Assembly: GCA_937897985.1 (NCBI GenBank)
Contig: CALCBD010000065.1
Span: 39,832 to 103,831, forward strand
Reading direction: 5' to 3'
Source: an uncultured Paludibacter sp.
GTDB lineage: Bacteria > Bacteroidota > Bacteroidia > Bacteroidales > Paludibacteraceae
DNA: 64,000 bases
Below are positions 45,746 through 53,409 of the stretch, one piece after another (the first letter of the stretch is position 1; every line of letters begins with the position of its first letter). The notes beneath the pieces were generated by a model, which had not been told where the DNA came from, ran no database searches, and saw nothing but the letters and a program-made list of their open reading frames with translations. The translations under genes were made by a program, and so were the position numbers.

Positions 45746-46825
45746 ATGAAAAAGTTGTTTATTTTTTTTTTGACATTCTTACTTTTCACTATTGCAAAAA
45801 CTCATAGTGAAACAAATACTTGGTCAAATACTCAAGCTAATAGTTGGTACCTTAATCAAAAATGGCTAAGCGGTTGCAACTATCAACCAGCCACAGCGAT
45901 TAATCAAATAGAAATGTGGCAATCGGAAACTTTTGACCCTACGGAAATTGACAAAGAATCAGGTTGGGCTGAGGAATTAGGTTTCTCAACTATGCGTGTA
46001 TTTTTGAGTAGTGTGGTTTGGAAAAATGATGCAGCTGGTTTCAAAAGACGAATAGATAAGTTTCTTATGATTACCTCAAAACACCATATTCGACCAATAT
46101 TTGTTTTTTTTGATGACTGTTGGAATCCTGAATCCGGCTATGGTAAACAACCCGACCCAAAACCGGGCGTTCATAACTCAGGTTGGGTACAGGATCCGGC
46201 GGTTTCGCTCCGTAATGACACTACAAGACTATTTCCTGTTTTGGAAGAATATGTGAAAGACATACTCAGTGCTTTTAAAAATGACAAGCGTATACTTTTG
46301 TGGGATTTATATAACGAACCGGGGAACAGCAAACATGGTATAGAATCATTACCTTTACTCAAAAATGTTTTCAAATGGGCTCGAGAAATAAACCCGTCAC
46401 AACCTGTGACTTCTGGTATATGGTATTTTGGATGTGTTGAGCTGAATATCTTTCAAATTGAAAACTCAGATGTTATTACTTACCATAATTATAAAGATGA
46501 GAAAACACATCAGATTTGGATTGATTTTCTTAAAATTCACAATCGACCTATTATCTGCACAGAATATATGGCTCGCACAAAGGATAGTAAATTTCAAAAT
46601 ATTATGCCCTTATTAAAAAGGAATAAGGTGGGCGCAATAAACTGGGGGTTTGTATCTGGCAAGACGAATACAATATATGCTTGGGATGATCCAAAACCTA
46701 ATGGAAAAGAACCTGATATTTGGTTTCATGATATTTACAGACAAGATAAAACACCTTATGATCAAAATGAAATAATATTAATTAAAAAAATAAACGGTGT
46801 CAATTCAGCTGAAATAACTTTATGA
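45746..46825 (+). CDS. Secreted GH5-like (clan GH-A) glycoside hydrolase
   Basis: The start is the ATG at 45746 rather than an in-frame TTG nine bases upstream; this gives 359 residues with a signal peptide (FFLTFLLFTIAKTHS). The TIM-barrel signatures are LGFSTMRVFLSSVVW (strand 2), RPIFVFFDDCWNPESGYG, the acid/base glutamate E191 in LWDLYNEPG after strand 4, and the nucleophile E273 in PIICTEYMA after strand 7. Such proteins are often labelled cellulase-family or endo-xylanase-like, but the substrate is not clear from the sequence. There is no CBM or T9SS tail. It ends the plus-strand locus, before a shared terminator at 47069. Confidence 0.82.
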   Translation: MKKLFIFFLTFLLFTIAKTHSETNTWSNTQANSWYLNQKWLSGCNYQPATAINQIEMWQSETFDPTEIDKESGWAEELGFSTMRVFLSSVVWKNDAAGFKRRIDKFLMITSKHHIRPIFVFFDDCWNPESGYGKQPDPKPGVHNSGWVQDPAVSLRNDTTRLFPVLEEYVKDILSAFKNDKRILLWDLYNEPGNSKHGIESLPLLKNVFKWAREINPSQPVTSGIWYFGCVELNIFQIENSDVITYHNYKDEKTHQIWIDFLKIHNRPIICTEYMARTKDSKFQNIMPLLKRNKVGAINWGFVSGKTNTIYAWDDPKPNGKEPDIWFHDIYRQDKTPYDQNEIILIKKINGVNSAEITL

Positions 46826-47068
46826 ATTCAGAATTCAAATGCAAGTTGGTTTAAAGAAGTAGAATGCGGTATAGCAACCTACTTCGGACTTACTCCCACC
46901 AAAAACAAGCTGAGAGATAGATAATTACCAGTTTCGTAAAACAAATAAATCAAAATATTAAAAATACATATTTTTTGAAACATTTAGGAAGTAAAAAATG
47001 CCTGAGTTTTTAAATTTAAATACTGCTTAAAGAGTAACGCAGGCGAAAATGAAAAATCCGGACAAAAC

Positions 47069-47105
47069 ACAAGGCTGTCTACCATTTGAGACAGCCTTGT
47101 ATTTA
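47069..47105. terminator. Bidirectional terminator between convergent genes
   Basis: ACAAGGCTGTCT (47069-47080) and AGACAGCCTTGT (47089-47100) form a perfect 12-bp stem with an 8-nt loop, followed by ATTTATT. It sits between the ends of the plus-strand GH5-like gene and the minus-strand gene ending at 47122, so it can serve both. The GGCTGTCT stem core is shared with 42355-42390. Confidence 0.85.
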
Positions 47106-47121
47106 TTCAAATTTCAAAAAA

Positions 47122-50025
47122 TCATTTTACAAGTAATGAAGTAATTGCCGTACCATGCGATGAAACCATTTTTACAAAGTACATACCCTTTATATTGCCA
47201 ACATTTATTGTAAATTTATTCTGTCCTTCAATTGAATATATTTTTTCTGTATTCATTATTTCACCTGTAATGTCGACAATTGAGATAGTAACCTTTTCAG
47301 ATTTAGTTAGTTCATACGATATAGTAGCATTACTTTTGGCAGGATTTGGATAGACATATAAATTCAACATATTTGAAAATAATGGTTTTTCCAAACCCGA
47401 AACTAAGCCCTGAATTACTGTTTGTGTAGTTTCATTAACCGTAAAATTAACATTCGAAATAGTTGCTCCTGCAGTTATACTTGCTGTAAACACATGTTGT
47501 ACTTCAAATCCGGTACGCTCCACTCCGACCGTGTAATCGCCTGCCGGTAGGTTAATAAAGCTATAATCGCCATTGGCATCAGGACAAGCAGTAGCAATAA
47601 TTTCCGCATTGCTATTGTACAAAACTATGCGTGTGTTGCAATCTACATTTATGTTTGCTTTTGCTCTCATATTTGCCACCCCTGTATGACCACTTATTAT
47701 TTGTACTTTCCCGGATACTACTCCTGTTCCGTTAAATTCGAATGAAGATTTGCCAGCAATTAAGAAACCTATCATTGTATCGGTTTGACATGTTAGATGG
47801 AATGGCACTACTTTTTTCCATTCAGTTTTTCCATCATGGTATGTGTCCAACCACGGATTTTCGCCTGTAAAGCTAAAGTTTACAAAATGCATTTTCATTA
47901 TATAGTCACCTATTGGCAGTTTATCGAATTCCACAAAATCGAGCATAGCGCTATCACGAAAAACGACAAACTTATTTTCTGTATTTTTCTTATACAATTC
48001 GGCTCGTACATCACCAGAACCATAGCTACCACCCTGAAAATTAAACAATCTCACTTTTGCACCTTCAAATATTACCCGAGTTGAGTCGGTATTGAAACAA
48101 CCACCAAAACCATTATTGACCAAAACGTGATACATACCGCTTTTTGTTATTTTTATCGATGGTGTGGTTTGTCCGTCAGGGCTCCAGAAATATGAATTGG
48201 AAGAATCTGTACCGGCCGTAAGTGTTATTGTATCGCCAACGCAGGCTATAATTGTATCGGGTAGCGAAAGAGAGATGATTGGTTTTACGGTTACCTGTAC
48301 ATTATCAGACGCTTGTCCTAAGGTATTTTTTACTGTTACCGAATATGTACCTGACGTTTTTGCCCAGATTTTTTGATTGGTTTCATTGTTATTCCAGGAA
48401 TAAACCGCTCCGGGCGTAAGTCCTGCATCTAATTGTACCGAATCGCCTTCACAAACCACACGGGCATTACCAAGCTCAACTGTTGGAGCTGCAAGGTCAA
48501 TCAACTCAATTTCGGTTTTAAGTACAGCTGCTTCCCAACCCCAATAAACGATAGAGTCAATCTTAACACCGGTTGAATTTTCGACATACTGCTTTTTATA
48601 ATGAAAATCATAAACTTCACCTTGTTTCAATGATAAATTGGAATCTGTTGTTCCGTTTACGGTCGTTGATTCAACTATATTTCCACCACTATATAATTTT
48701 ATCCCCATCTCGGAATTGTTGGCATAAACCCAACTGTATACCGAGGTTATTGTATTGTTGAGTTTAGTTAAGTCCATCACTACTTTTGAAGGAAACATAG
48801 TCAATGCACCGAATCTGTTCGACGAAATATCAGGTGCTTTGGTTGTATCATTATCAATAAACCTCGATTGGCTACCATTCCATAGTACAGGTATTCCTTT
48901 CATATCAAAATAAAAGTCACCTTTCGGATAGTAATTACCGTAATCGTTATACACGCTCTTCAACTCGAACTTCATATCTTGTTTAGCTTCTGTTACAAAA
49001 TTCATCGATATGTTGCTGCGTTTCGCACATGTTGCAAATGCAATCACAGTATCTTTACTGAAAGGCCATGGGTTATTTCCTTCGTCAGAAAAACAACCTT
49101 GTGGAATTTCCAATGTGTAGCTTTTGGCATAATCCAACGCAAATTCAAAAGAGAAACTGACCGAATTATCTGTATTTTTTTCAACTTCGGCAGGCAATAT
49201 ATAGGCTGTAGTATTACTTGCAGTTTCGCGCAACGTTATCGTCTTAATAGCCAACACAGGCTCATTAAACGATAACTTAAAGTTTGCTTTACGCGATACA
49301 TTCAATTGATTTTGTGCAGGATATGAGCTTTGAAGAATTGGCGGATTAATATCAGCTGCCAACACTGTAAAATTCGGCACAGCTGTATTTTGACTTATAC
49401 TGTTGCTATTCAGATAATTTGAATGATCGGCAAACCTTCGGCGCAATTGTATCGCAGTTCCTGTCATTTTAGACACATCACCCATATTATCAAACCTGAT
49501 ATTTGCATACAAATATTTATTGAAATATGTATCTGTAGAATCAAATTTTACAACCGTATTATCAGCCACCGATAAGCCCGGAGGAATATCGTTTTCACCC
49601 GGCTTAAAATTTTCGGCCGCATACCAGCCAAAAGCAGTGAGGAAAGTTGTATCGGAATTAATTTTCTGAAATGCAATTAGCGAAAGGCCATTAGTGCCTG
49701 AAGTTATAAACTTTTTCGATTCAACCACAGTTCCATTACTTTGAATAACAGTACCGGCTGCATAGCTTTTAGAAGCTGTAAATGTATGAATGCCATCATA
49801 CTGAGGGTCAGCGAAAGGAATAAAACCTTTTTTTAAAGCTGAATATTTCATGTCTGAAAAAACAATAACCGTCCCCTCCGTAATAGGCACCAAAGGTACA
49901 AAATCGAATGATTTATAGCTGTTGTTTATTTGTACTATGGCTATATCGCCTGCCTTAAGCACTGTTTGTGTCCGGACTAATTGCATGGAAGCAATTACCA
50001 TTAAAAATAGAGTAATCTTTTTCAT
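47122..50025 (-). CDS. Large secreted multidomain protein with T9SS type A tail
   Basis: The 967-residue protein has a signal peptide (to about 19), a lamin-tail-like N-terminal region (LKAGDIAIVQINNS...EGTVIVFSDMKYS), a bacterial Ig-like domain of Big_5 type (about 228-335; INPPILQSSYPAQNQLNVSRKA), a beta-rich domain of unknown family (about 340-515), two Ig/PKD-like domains with CEGDSVQLDAG and CVGDTITLTAG, a carboxypeptidase-regulatory-like domain (about 805-875; ACPDANGDYSFINLPAGDY) and a T9SS type A domain (YVYPNPAKSNATISYEL). No enzyme site is visible. It is probably a cell-surface structural or adhesive protein. It is the last gene of a minus-strand unit, 23 nt after the preceding gene. 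Confidence 0.75.
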   Translation of the reverse strand: MKKITLFLMVIASMQLVRTQTVLKAGDIAIVQINNSYKSFDFVPLVPITEGTVIVFSDMKYSALKKGFIPFADPQYDGIHTFTASKSYAAGTVIQSNGTVVESKKFITSGTNGLSLIAFQKINSDTTFLTAFGWYAAENFKPGENDIPPGLSVADNTVVKFDSTDTYFNKYLYANIRFDNMGDVSKMTGTAIQLRRRFADHSNYLNSNSISQNTAVPNFTVLAADINPPILQSSYPAQNQLNVSRKANFKLSFNEPVLAIKTITLRETASNTTAYILPAEVEKNTDNSVSFSFEFALDYAKSYTLEIPQGCFSDEGNNPWPFSKDTVIAFATCAKRSNISMNFVTEAKQDMKFELKSVYNDYGNYYPKGDFYFDMKGIPVLWNGSQSRFIDNDTTKAPDISSNRFGALTMFPSKVVMDLTKLNNTITSVYSWVYANNSEMGIKLYSGGNIVESTTVNGTTDSNLSLKQGEVYDFHYKKQYVENSTGVKIDSIVYWGWEAAVLKTEIELIDLAAPTVELGNARVVCEGDSVQLDAGLTPGAVYSWNNNETNQKIWAKTSGTYSVTVKNTLGQASDNVQVTVKPIISLSLPDTIIACVGDTITLTAGTDSSNSYFWSPDGQTTPSIKITKSGMYHVLVNNGFGGCFNTDSTRVIFEGAKVRLFNFQGGSYGSGDVRAELYKKNTENKFVVFRDSAMLDFVEFDKLPIGDYIMKMHFVNFSFTGENPWLDTYHDGKTEWKKVVPFHLTCQTDTMIGFLIAGKSSFEFNGTGVVSGKVQIISGHTGVANMRAKANINVDCNTRIVLYNSNAEIIATACPDANGDYSFINLPAGDYTVGVERTGFEVQHVFTASITAGATISNVNFTVNETTQTVIQGLVSGLEKPLFSNMLNLYVYPNPAKSNATISYELTKSEKVTISIVDITGEIMNTEKIYSIEGQNKFTINVGNIKGMYFVKMVSSHGTAITSLLVK

Positions 50026-50048
50026 TTTTGTAATTAATTTAATATGAA

Positions 50049-50705
50049 TTAATTTGTTCTGTTTTGAAGCATTTCAATCTTTTCGTCCATATCATCGAAT
50101 TTTATATCAGTCGGCAGTTCGAATCTGGAACCTGAAACATTGATATTGCTTTCGAAACTTGTTGCTGTTTCGGTGTACGTTATACCCATTTCCGACACTT
50201 CCGATTTTAAAGGAATACCTTTGTACTGAAGATGTTTGGTTGTTCCCCACGAAAACTTCAAGCAGTTACGGCCCAAAAAAGTTTCGTATCCCTCTATTTT
50301 ACCTCCCATATCAGTAATCACCTTTCGCTCCATAGCATCTAATTGAACGTCAGTTTTACCTTTTGTTAATTTTTCACCCACCTCAGTTTGGGCTTCAATT
50401 TTCATTTTCGAACCTGTTTTTTGTATTAAATCAGCTTTCCAAACAGTGTTTCCTTTGCGAATTTCCAATTCTTTTTTTTCAGTAGTGTTTTTAAATCCCA
50501 GTAATTTTACTGTGGTCGTACTATTTATCAAAGTGTACATGAACATACCATAATTGTCGAACCACACAGTTTTTGTTCCCTTAGTGTTTCCTCCAAGCGT
50601 ATATTCAATATGACCAGATTTTACAAAAAAATATTTGCCATTTTGCTGTGCTAAACCCCCAACAAATGTTGCAATTAAAAAGAATATGACTAATTTTGAT
50701 TTCAT
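50049..50705 (-). CDS. Exported protein of unknown function
   Basis: The 218-residue protein has a signal peptide (MKSKLVIFFLIATFVGGLAQ) and a predicted beta-rich body with few hydrophobic stretches. It contains TKTVWFDNYGMFMYT, a mid-protein charged segment and ETFLGRNCLKFSWG; this style recalls DUF4412-like periplasmic proteins of the phylum, but I do not recognise the family securely. It is co-transcribed with the T9SS protein downstream (23 nt) and lies 96 nt after the OmpA-family gene, suggesting a shared envelope role. Confidence 0.65.
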   Translation of the reverse strand: MKSKLVIFFLIATFVGGLAQQNGKYFFVKSGHIEYTLGGNTKGTKTVWFDNYGMFMYTLINSTTTVKLLGFKNTTEKKELEIRKGNTVWKADLIQKTGSKMKIEAQTEVGEKLTKGKTDVQLDAMERKVITDMGGKIEGYETFLGRNCLKFSWGTTKHLQYKGIPLKSEVSEMGITYTETATSFESNINVSGSRFELPTDIKFDDMDEKIEMLQNRTN

Positions 50706-50801
50706 GTGAAAATAATTTTTATTATGAAAATTTGAGAATATACCGATGTAACATTAAATCGCAGACAAAGTGATACAGTTAAGTTTAATGTAATAAATAT
50801 T

Positions 50802-52106
50802 TTATTCCTGTATTTTCACAAATTCCACTCTTCGGTTTTGCGCTTTTCCTTCAGGAGTGTCGTTGTCAGCCATTGGTTTAGATTCGCCCCAGCCTTTGCT
50901 TGTCAAACGATTTACGCTGACACCGGCTTTTACCATAGCATCGAGAATGGCTTTAGCACGTGCTTCAGATAATTTCTGATTGGCTCCTGTTTCTCCATCA
51001 CTATCAGTATGACCTTCCACACTGAAATTAAGTTCCGGATGATCGTTCATCATTTTCACCACATAATTAATTGTTCCCATGCTTTCGGGTTTGATAATTG
51101 CCTTATTTACATCGAATTTAATTCCTGTTGTTACAAATTTTCCATCTGTAAGAAATTTATCATACAAAGGAACTGCACCTTTTGCTATACGCACATTTTT
51201 AATAAAAGGTTTTGAATTACCGGAAACATTATGAGCCGAAATCATAATTCCTGTCGGATTAATTTCGAGATTTGGCAGATTCAGCACGCGTACTTCGTCT
51301 AAATAGCCTTTTAATGCTCTCTTATTAAACGAAACGGCAATATGTCGCCAACCTTCAGAAGGTTTTAATTTATCCTGTCCCGGATATGTATCTCCGACTA
51401 AATCGTATGTTAAACTATTGTATTCTATCCGGATAGGCTTTGCTGGTTGCATTATTTTTAACTGGTTTTTCGAGTCGTAAAAAAACAGATAATAATTACT
51501 GTTTAATTTTAAGTCCTTATGGAAATACACATCCATTTCGAAGGTAAATTGTTCGGGAAGATAGTCCCCGGATCTGTTCTTCAGTAAAGGAAGTATGGCA
51601 TCAGGCACATTTGCATTGGTTTTTTTGAACCAAACCACTTTTTCCCCTCCCCATTCGGCTATTTCGATAGTTCCTTTTGTCATGTCCCAACGCGAAGGGA
51701 ATTCACCGTTTTGTTCGTTTGAAAAGTCATCTTCGAAAATCAGTTCGGTTCCCGGCACAAAGTCATATTTAGCCCAGACTAATGACGGCTTTACCTGTTC
51801 TGTATTTACATCTGTGTTTATTGAATCATTCATCTGTTTTGCAGACCTCTGTTGTTTAGCCGTTTTTGTCTCCGCTTCGTTTTTCGACTTCGTTTTTCCG
51901 GATCCGAAGATTGAGTCTTCGACAGTGTTGAGAGATTTGTCAACTGTATTGTCAATACGTTTCCCAACCCGATTCTCGATGCTACGTTCAGCTTTTTTGA
52001 TACTTCTGTCGATTACTTTGCCCAAATTAATCTGAGCGTTGACCGAAAAAAAGATTGATGCAAATACAGCTGTAAATAAGAAAATTCTCGTACTCATAAT
52101 TTTCAT
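50802..52106 (-). CDS. OmpA-family protein with LamG-like domain
   Basis: The 434-residue exported protein has a signal peptide (ending VNAQ near residue 24), a charged helical stretch with RSIKKAERSIENRVGKRID (about 34-110), a LamG/concanavalin-like beta domain (about 115-315; EDDFSNEQNGEFPSRWDMT onward), and a C-terminal OmpA peptidoglycan-binding domain (about 325-434; GHTDSDGETGANQKLSEARAKAIL, with the Asp and Arg that hold diaminopimelate). It probably links the outer membrane or a surface structure to the cell wall. It follows the LytTR protein by only 9 nt. The start could also be the ATG three codons downstream. Confidence 0.85.
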   Translation of the reverse strand: MKIMSTRIFLFTAVFASIFFSVNAQINLGKVIDRSIKKAERSIENRVGKRIDNTVDKSLNTVEDSIFGSGKTKSKNEAETKTAKQQRSAKQMNDSINTDVNTEQVKPSLVWAKYDFVPGTELIFEDDFSNEQNGEFPSRWDMTKGTIEIAEWGGEKVVWFKKTNANVPDAILPLLKNRSGDYLPEQFTFEMDVYFHKDLKLNSNYYLFFYDSKNQLKIMQPAKPIRIEYNSLTYDLVGDTYPGQDKLKPSEGWRHIAVSFNKRALKGYLDEVRVLNLPNLEINPTGIMISAHNVSGNSKPFIKNVRIAKGAVPLYDKFLTDGKFVTTGIKFDVNKAIIKPESMGTINYVVKMMNDHPELNFSVEGHTDSDGETGANQKLSEARAKAILDAMVKAGVSVNRLTSKGWGESKPMADNDTPEGKAQNRRVEFVKIQE

Positions 52107-52115
52107 TTTTTATAT

Positions 52116-52484
52116 TTAAACTGATAATGAATTTTGTTTTGAAAAAAAATCAAACAATGTTTTCCTGAACTTAGGATGGATATCCAAACATAACCCTGCA
52201 GGAAACCGGACTATCTGATCTTTGATGTTATATTCTGAAATTTGGCGGGGATTGACAAACAGGTTTGCCTGAACAGGTATAAATCCGGTTAGTTTCAAAA
52301 AGGAAGCTAAAACATTTTTATTCCCGGGAAACTGATAGTTTTTACCGGCTTCGTAAAACCGGATGGTATGTGACTTTGTAATTTCGGCATACAGAATCTG
52401 TTCAATTCTGACAGGAAATATTAATTCGTCTGTTTCGATCAGAATTTTTTCCGCTTTGCTCAGAATTGTAGTTTGTTTGTCCAT
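52116..52484 (-). CDS. Stand-alone LytTR-type DNA-binding protein
   Basis: The 122-residue protein is little more than one LytTR domain: the first strands VRIEQILYAEITKSHTIRFYE, the helix region SFLKLTGFIPVQANLFVNPRQISEY and the last strand LCLDIHPKFRKTLFDFF follow the family pattern. There is no receiver domain, so activity is not set by phosphorylation on this protein. Lying directly before an OmpA gene and after a LytS/LytT pair, it may be a second regulator of the envelope genes. A -7 box (TACCTTTG, 52508-52515) lies about 24 nt upstream, so it can be transcribed separately from the kinase genes. Confidence 0.75.
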   Translation of the reverse strand: MDKQTTILSKAEKILIETDELIFPVRIEQILYAEITKSHTIRFYEAGKNYQFPGNKNVLASFLKLTGFIPVQANLFVNPRQISEYNIKDQIVRFPAGLCLDIHPKFRKTLFDFFSKQNSLSV

Positions 52485-52507
52485 ACCCGATAAAGTTTTT
52501 TACCGAA

Positions 52508-52515
52508 CAAAGGTA
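52508..52515 (-). promoter_or_regulatory. -7 promoter box for the LytTR-OmpA-T9SS unit
   Basis: TACCTTTG on the minus strand matches TAnnTTTG and predicts a start near 52501, 17 nt before the LytTR gene. No good -33 box is visible. Confidence 0.5.
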
Positions 52516-52611
52516 TTTCCTTTAATGAGAGGATTTTTTCGGCTTTAACAAGTGCCGGGTATAATTTGATAAGTGAGAGATTTTTATTTATAAACGCAAT
52601 AACAATATGAA

Positions 52612-53355
52612 TTACAAATTTTCTAATTGTTGTATTACCTTTTCCTTAAAACGTGTGGCAACGGGAATCATGGATTTATCTGTAAGTGCGAGTGACCCTC
52701 CATCCGATTTATGAAAACATACGACATACTTTGAATTAACCAGGTGCGATTGATGAGTACGAATAAATCCGCAATTGTCGAGCATATTATCATATTCTTT
52801 GAGATTTCTTGAGACAATTACGGGTTTTCGGTCTTTCAGATAAAACGCTGTGTATGCTCCATCAGCCTGTAAGCGGACGATATCATCCAACTGAACCACA
52901 TGGATTGAATCTGAAGTGCGTAATACAATCCTGGATAACTGATTTTTGTAGCGCAGGTTTTGCATCAGCACACTGAACTTTTGATTTGTTTGAGTTTCGC
53001 TTTCTTTTCTCAGGGCTTTATGAATTGCATCCACAAACTCACATGTAGTAAAGGGCTTAAGCAGATAATCGAGTGCACTTACTTTTATTGCCCTGATTGC
53101 ATATTGTTCGAAAGCAGTGATAAAAATAATATTAAAATTTATGTGCTGAAATTTGTTCAGCAAATCAAATGCAGTACCATCGGGAAGGTCAATATCGAGT
53201 AAAACAACATCGGGCTGCTGAAGTACAACAGCTTCGTAAGCAGACGATACATTATCTGCGTCTTCACACAACTCTATATCATAAAAAAACTCAGCGAGCA
53301 GGCTTCTTATATGCTTTCGGGATGACAGTTCATCATCAACAATTAATATTTTCAT
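52612..53355 (-). CDS. LytTR-family response regulator
   Basis: The 247-residue regulator has an N-terminal receiver (acidic pair D7/D8, phosphoacceptor D54 in VVLLDIDLPDG, and the conserved lysine in DYLLKPF) and a C-terminal LytTR DNA-binding domain (about 140-245; RIVLRTSDSIHVVQLDDIVRL, FIRTHQSHLVNSKYV, IPVATRFKEKV). It is the partner of the kinase gene 54 nt upstream, in the usual kinase-then-regulator order. Targets are unknown; the envelope-protein genes downstream are candidates. Confidence 0.93.
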   Translation of the reverse strand: MKILIVDDELSSRKHIRSLLAEFFYDIELCEDADNVSSAYEAVVLQQPDVVLLDIDLPDGTAFDLLNKFQHINFNIIFITAFEQYAIRAIKVSALDYLLKPFTTCEFVDAIHKALRKESETQTNQKFSVLMQNLRYKNQLSRIVLRTSDSIHVVQLDDIVRLQADGAYTAFYLKDRKPVIVSRNLKEYDNMLDNCGFIRTHQSHLVNSKYVVCFHKSDGGSLALTDKSMIPVATRFKEKVIQQLENL

Positions 53356-53380
53356 TCACTAAGAAATTTTTTACATATTT

Positions 53381-53409
53381 AAAATACTATCTGATAAAAT
53401 ACTATCTGA
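53381..53409. repeat. Short tandem repeat between kinase and response regulator genes
   Basis: AAAATACTATCTGA occurs at 53381-53394 and again at 53396-53409, one base apart, immediately after the kinase stop codon (53410-53412). It is a simple two-copy duplication with no known role. Confidence 0.6.

Noticed and set aside
46826..46923. Read-through frame after the GH5-like stop codon (SWFKEVECGIATYFGLTPTK), reminiscent of a transposase end
   Set aside because: Only about 32 codons, no inverted repeats nearby, and no secure family match, so I do not call an insertion-sequence remnant.
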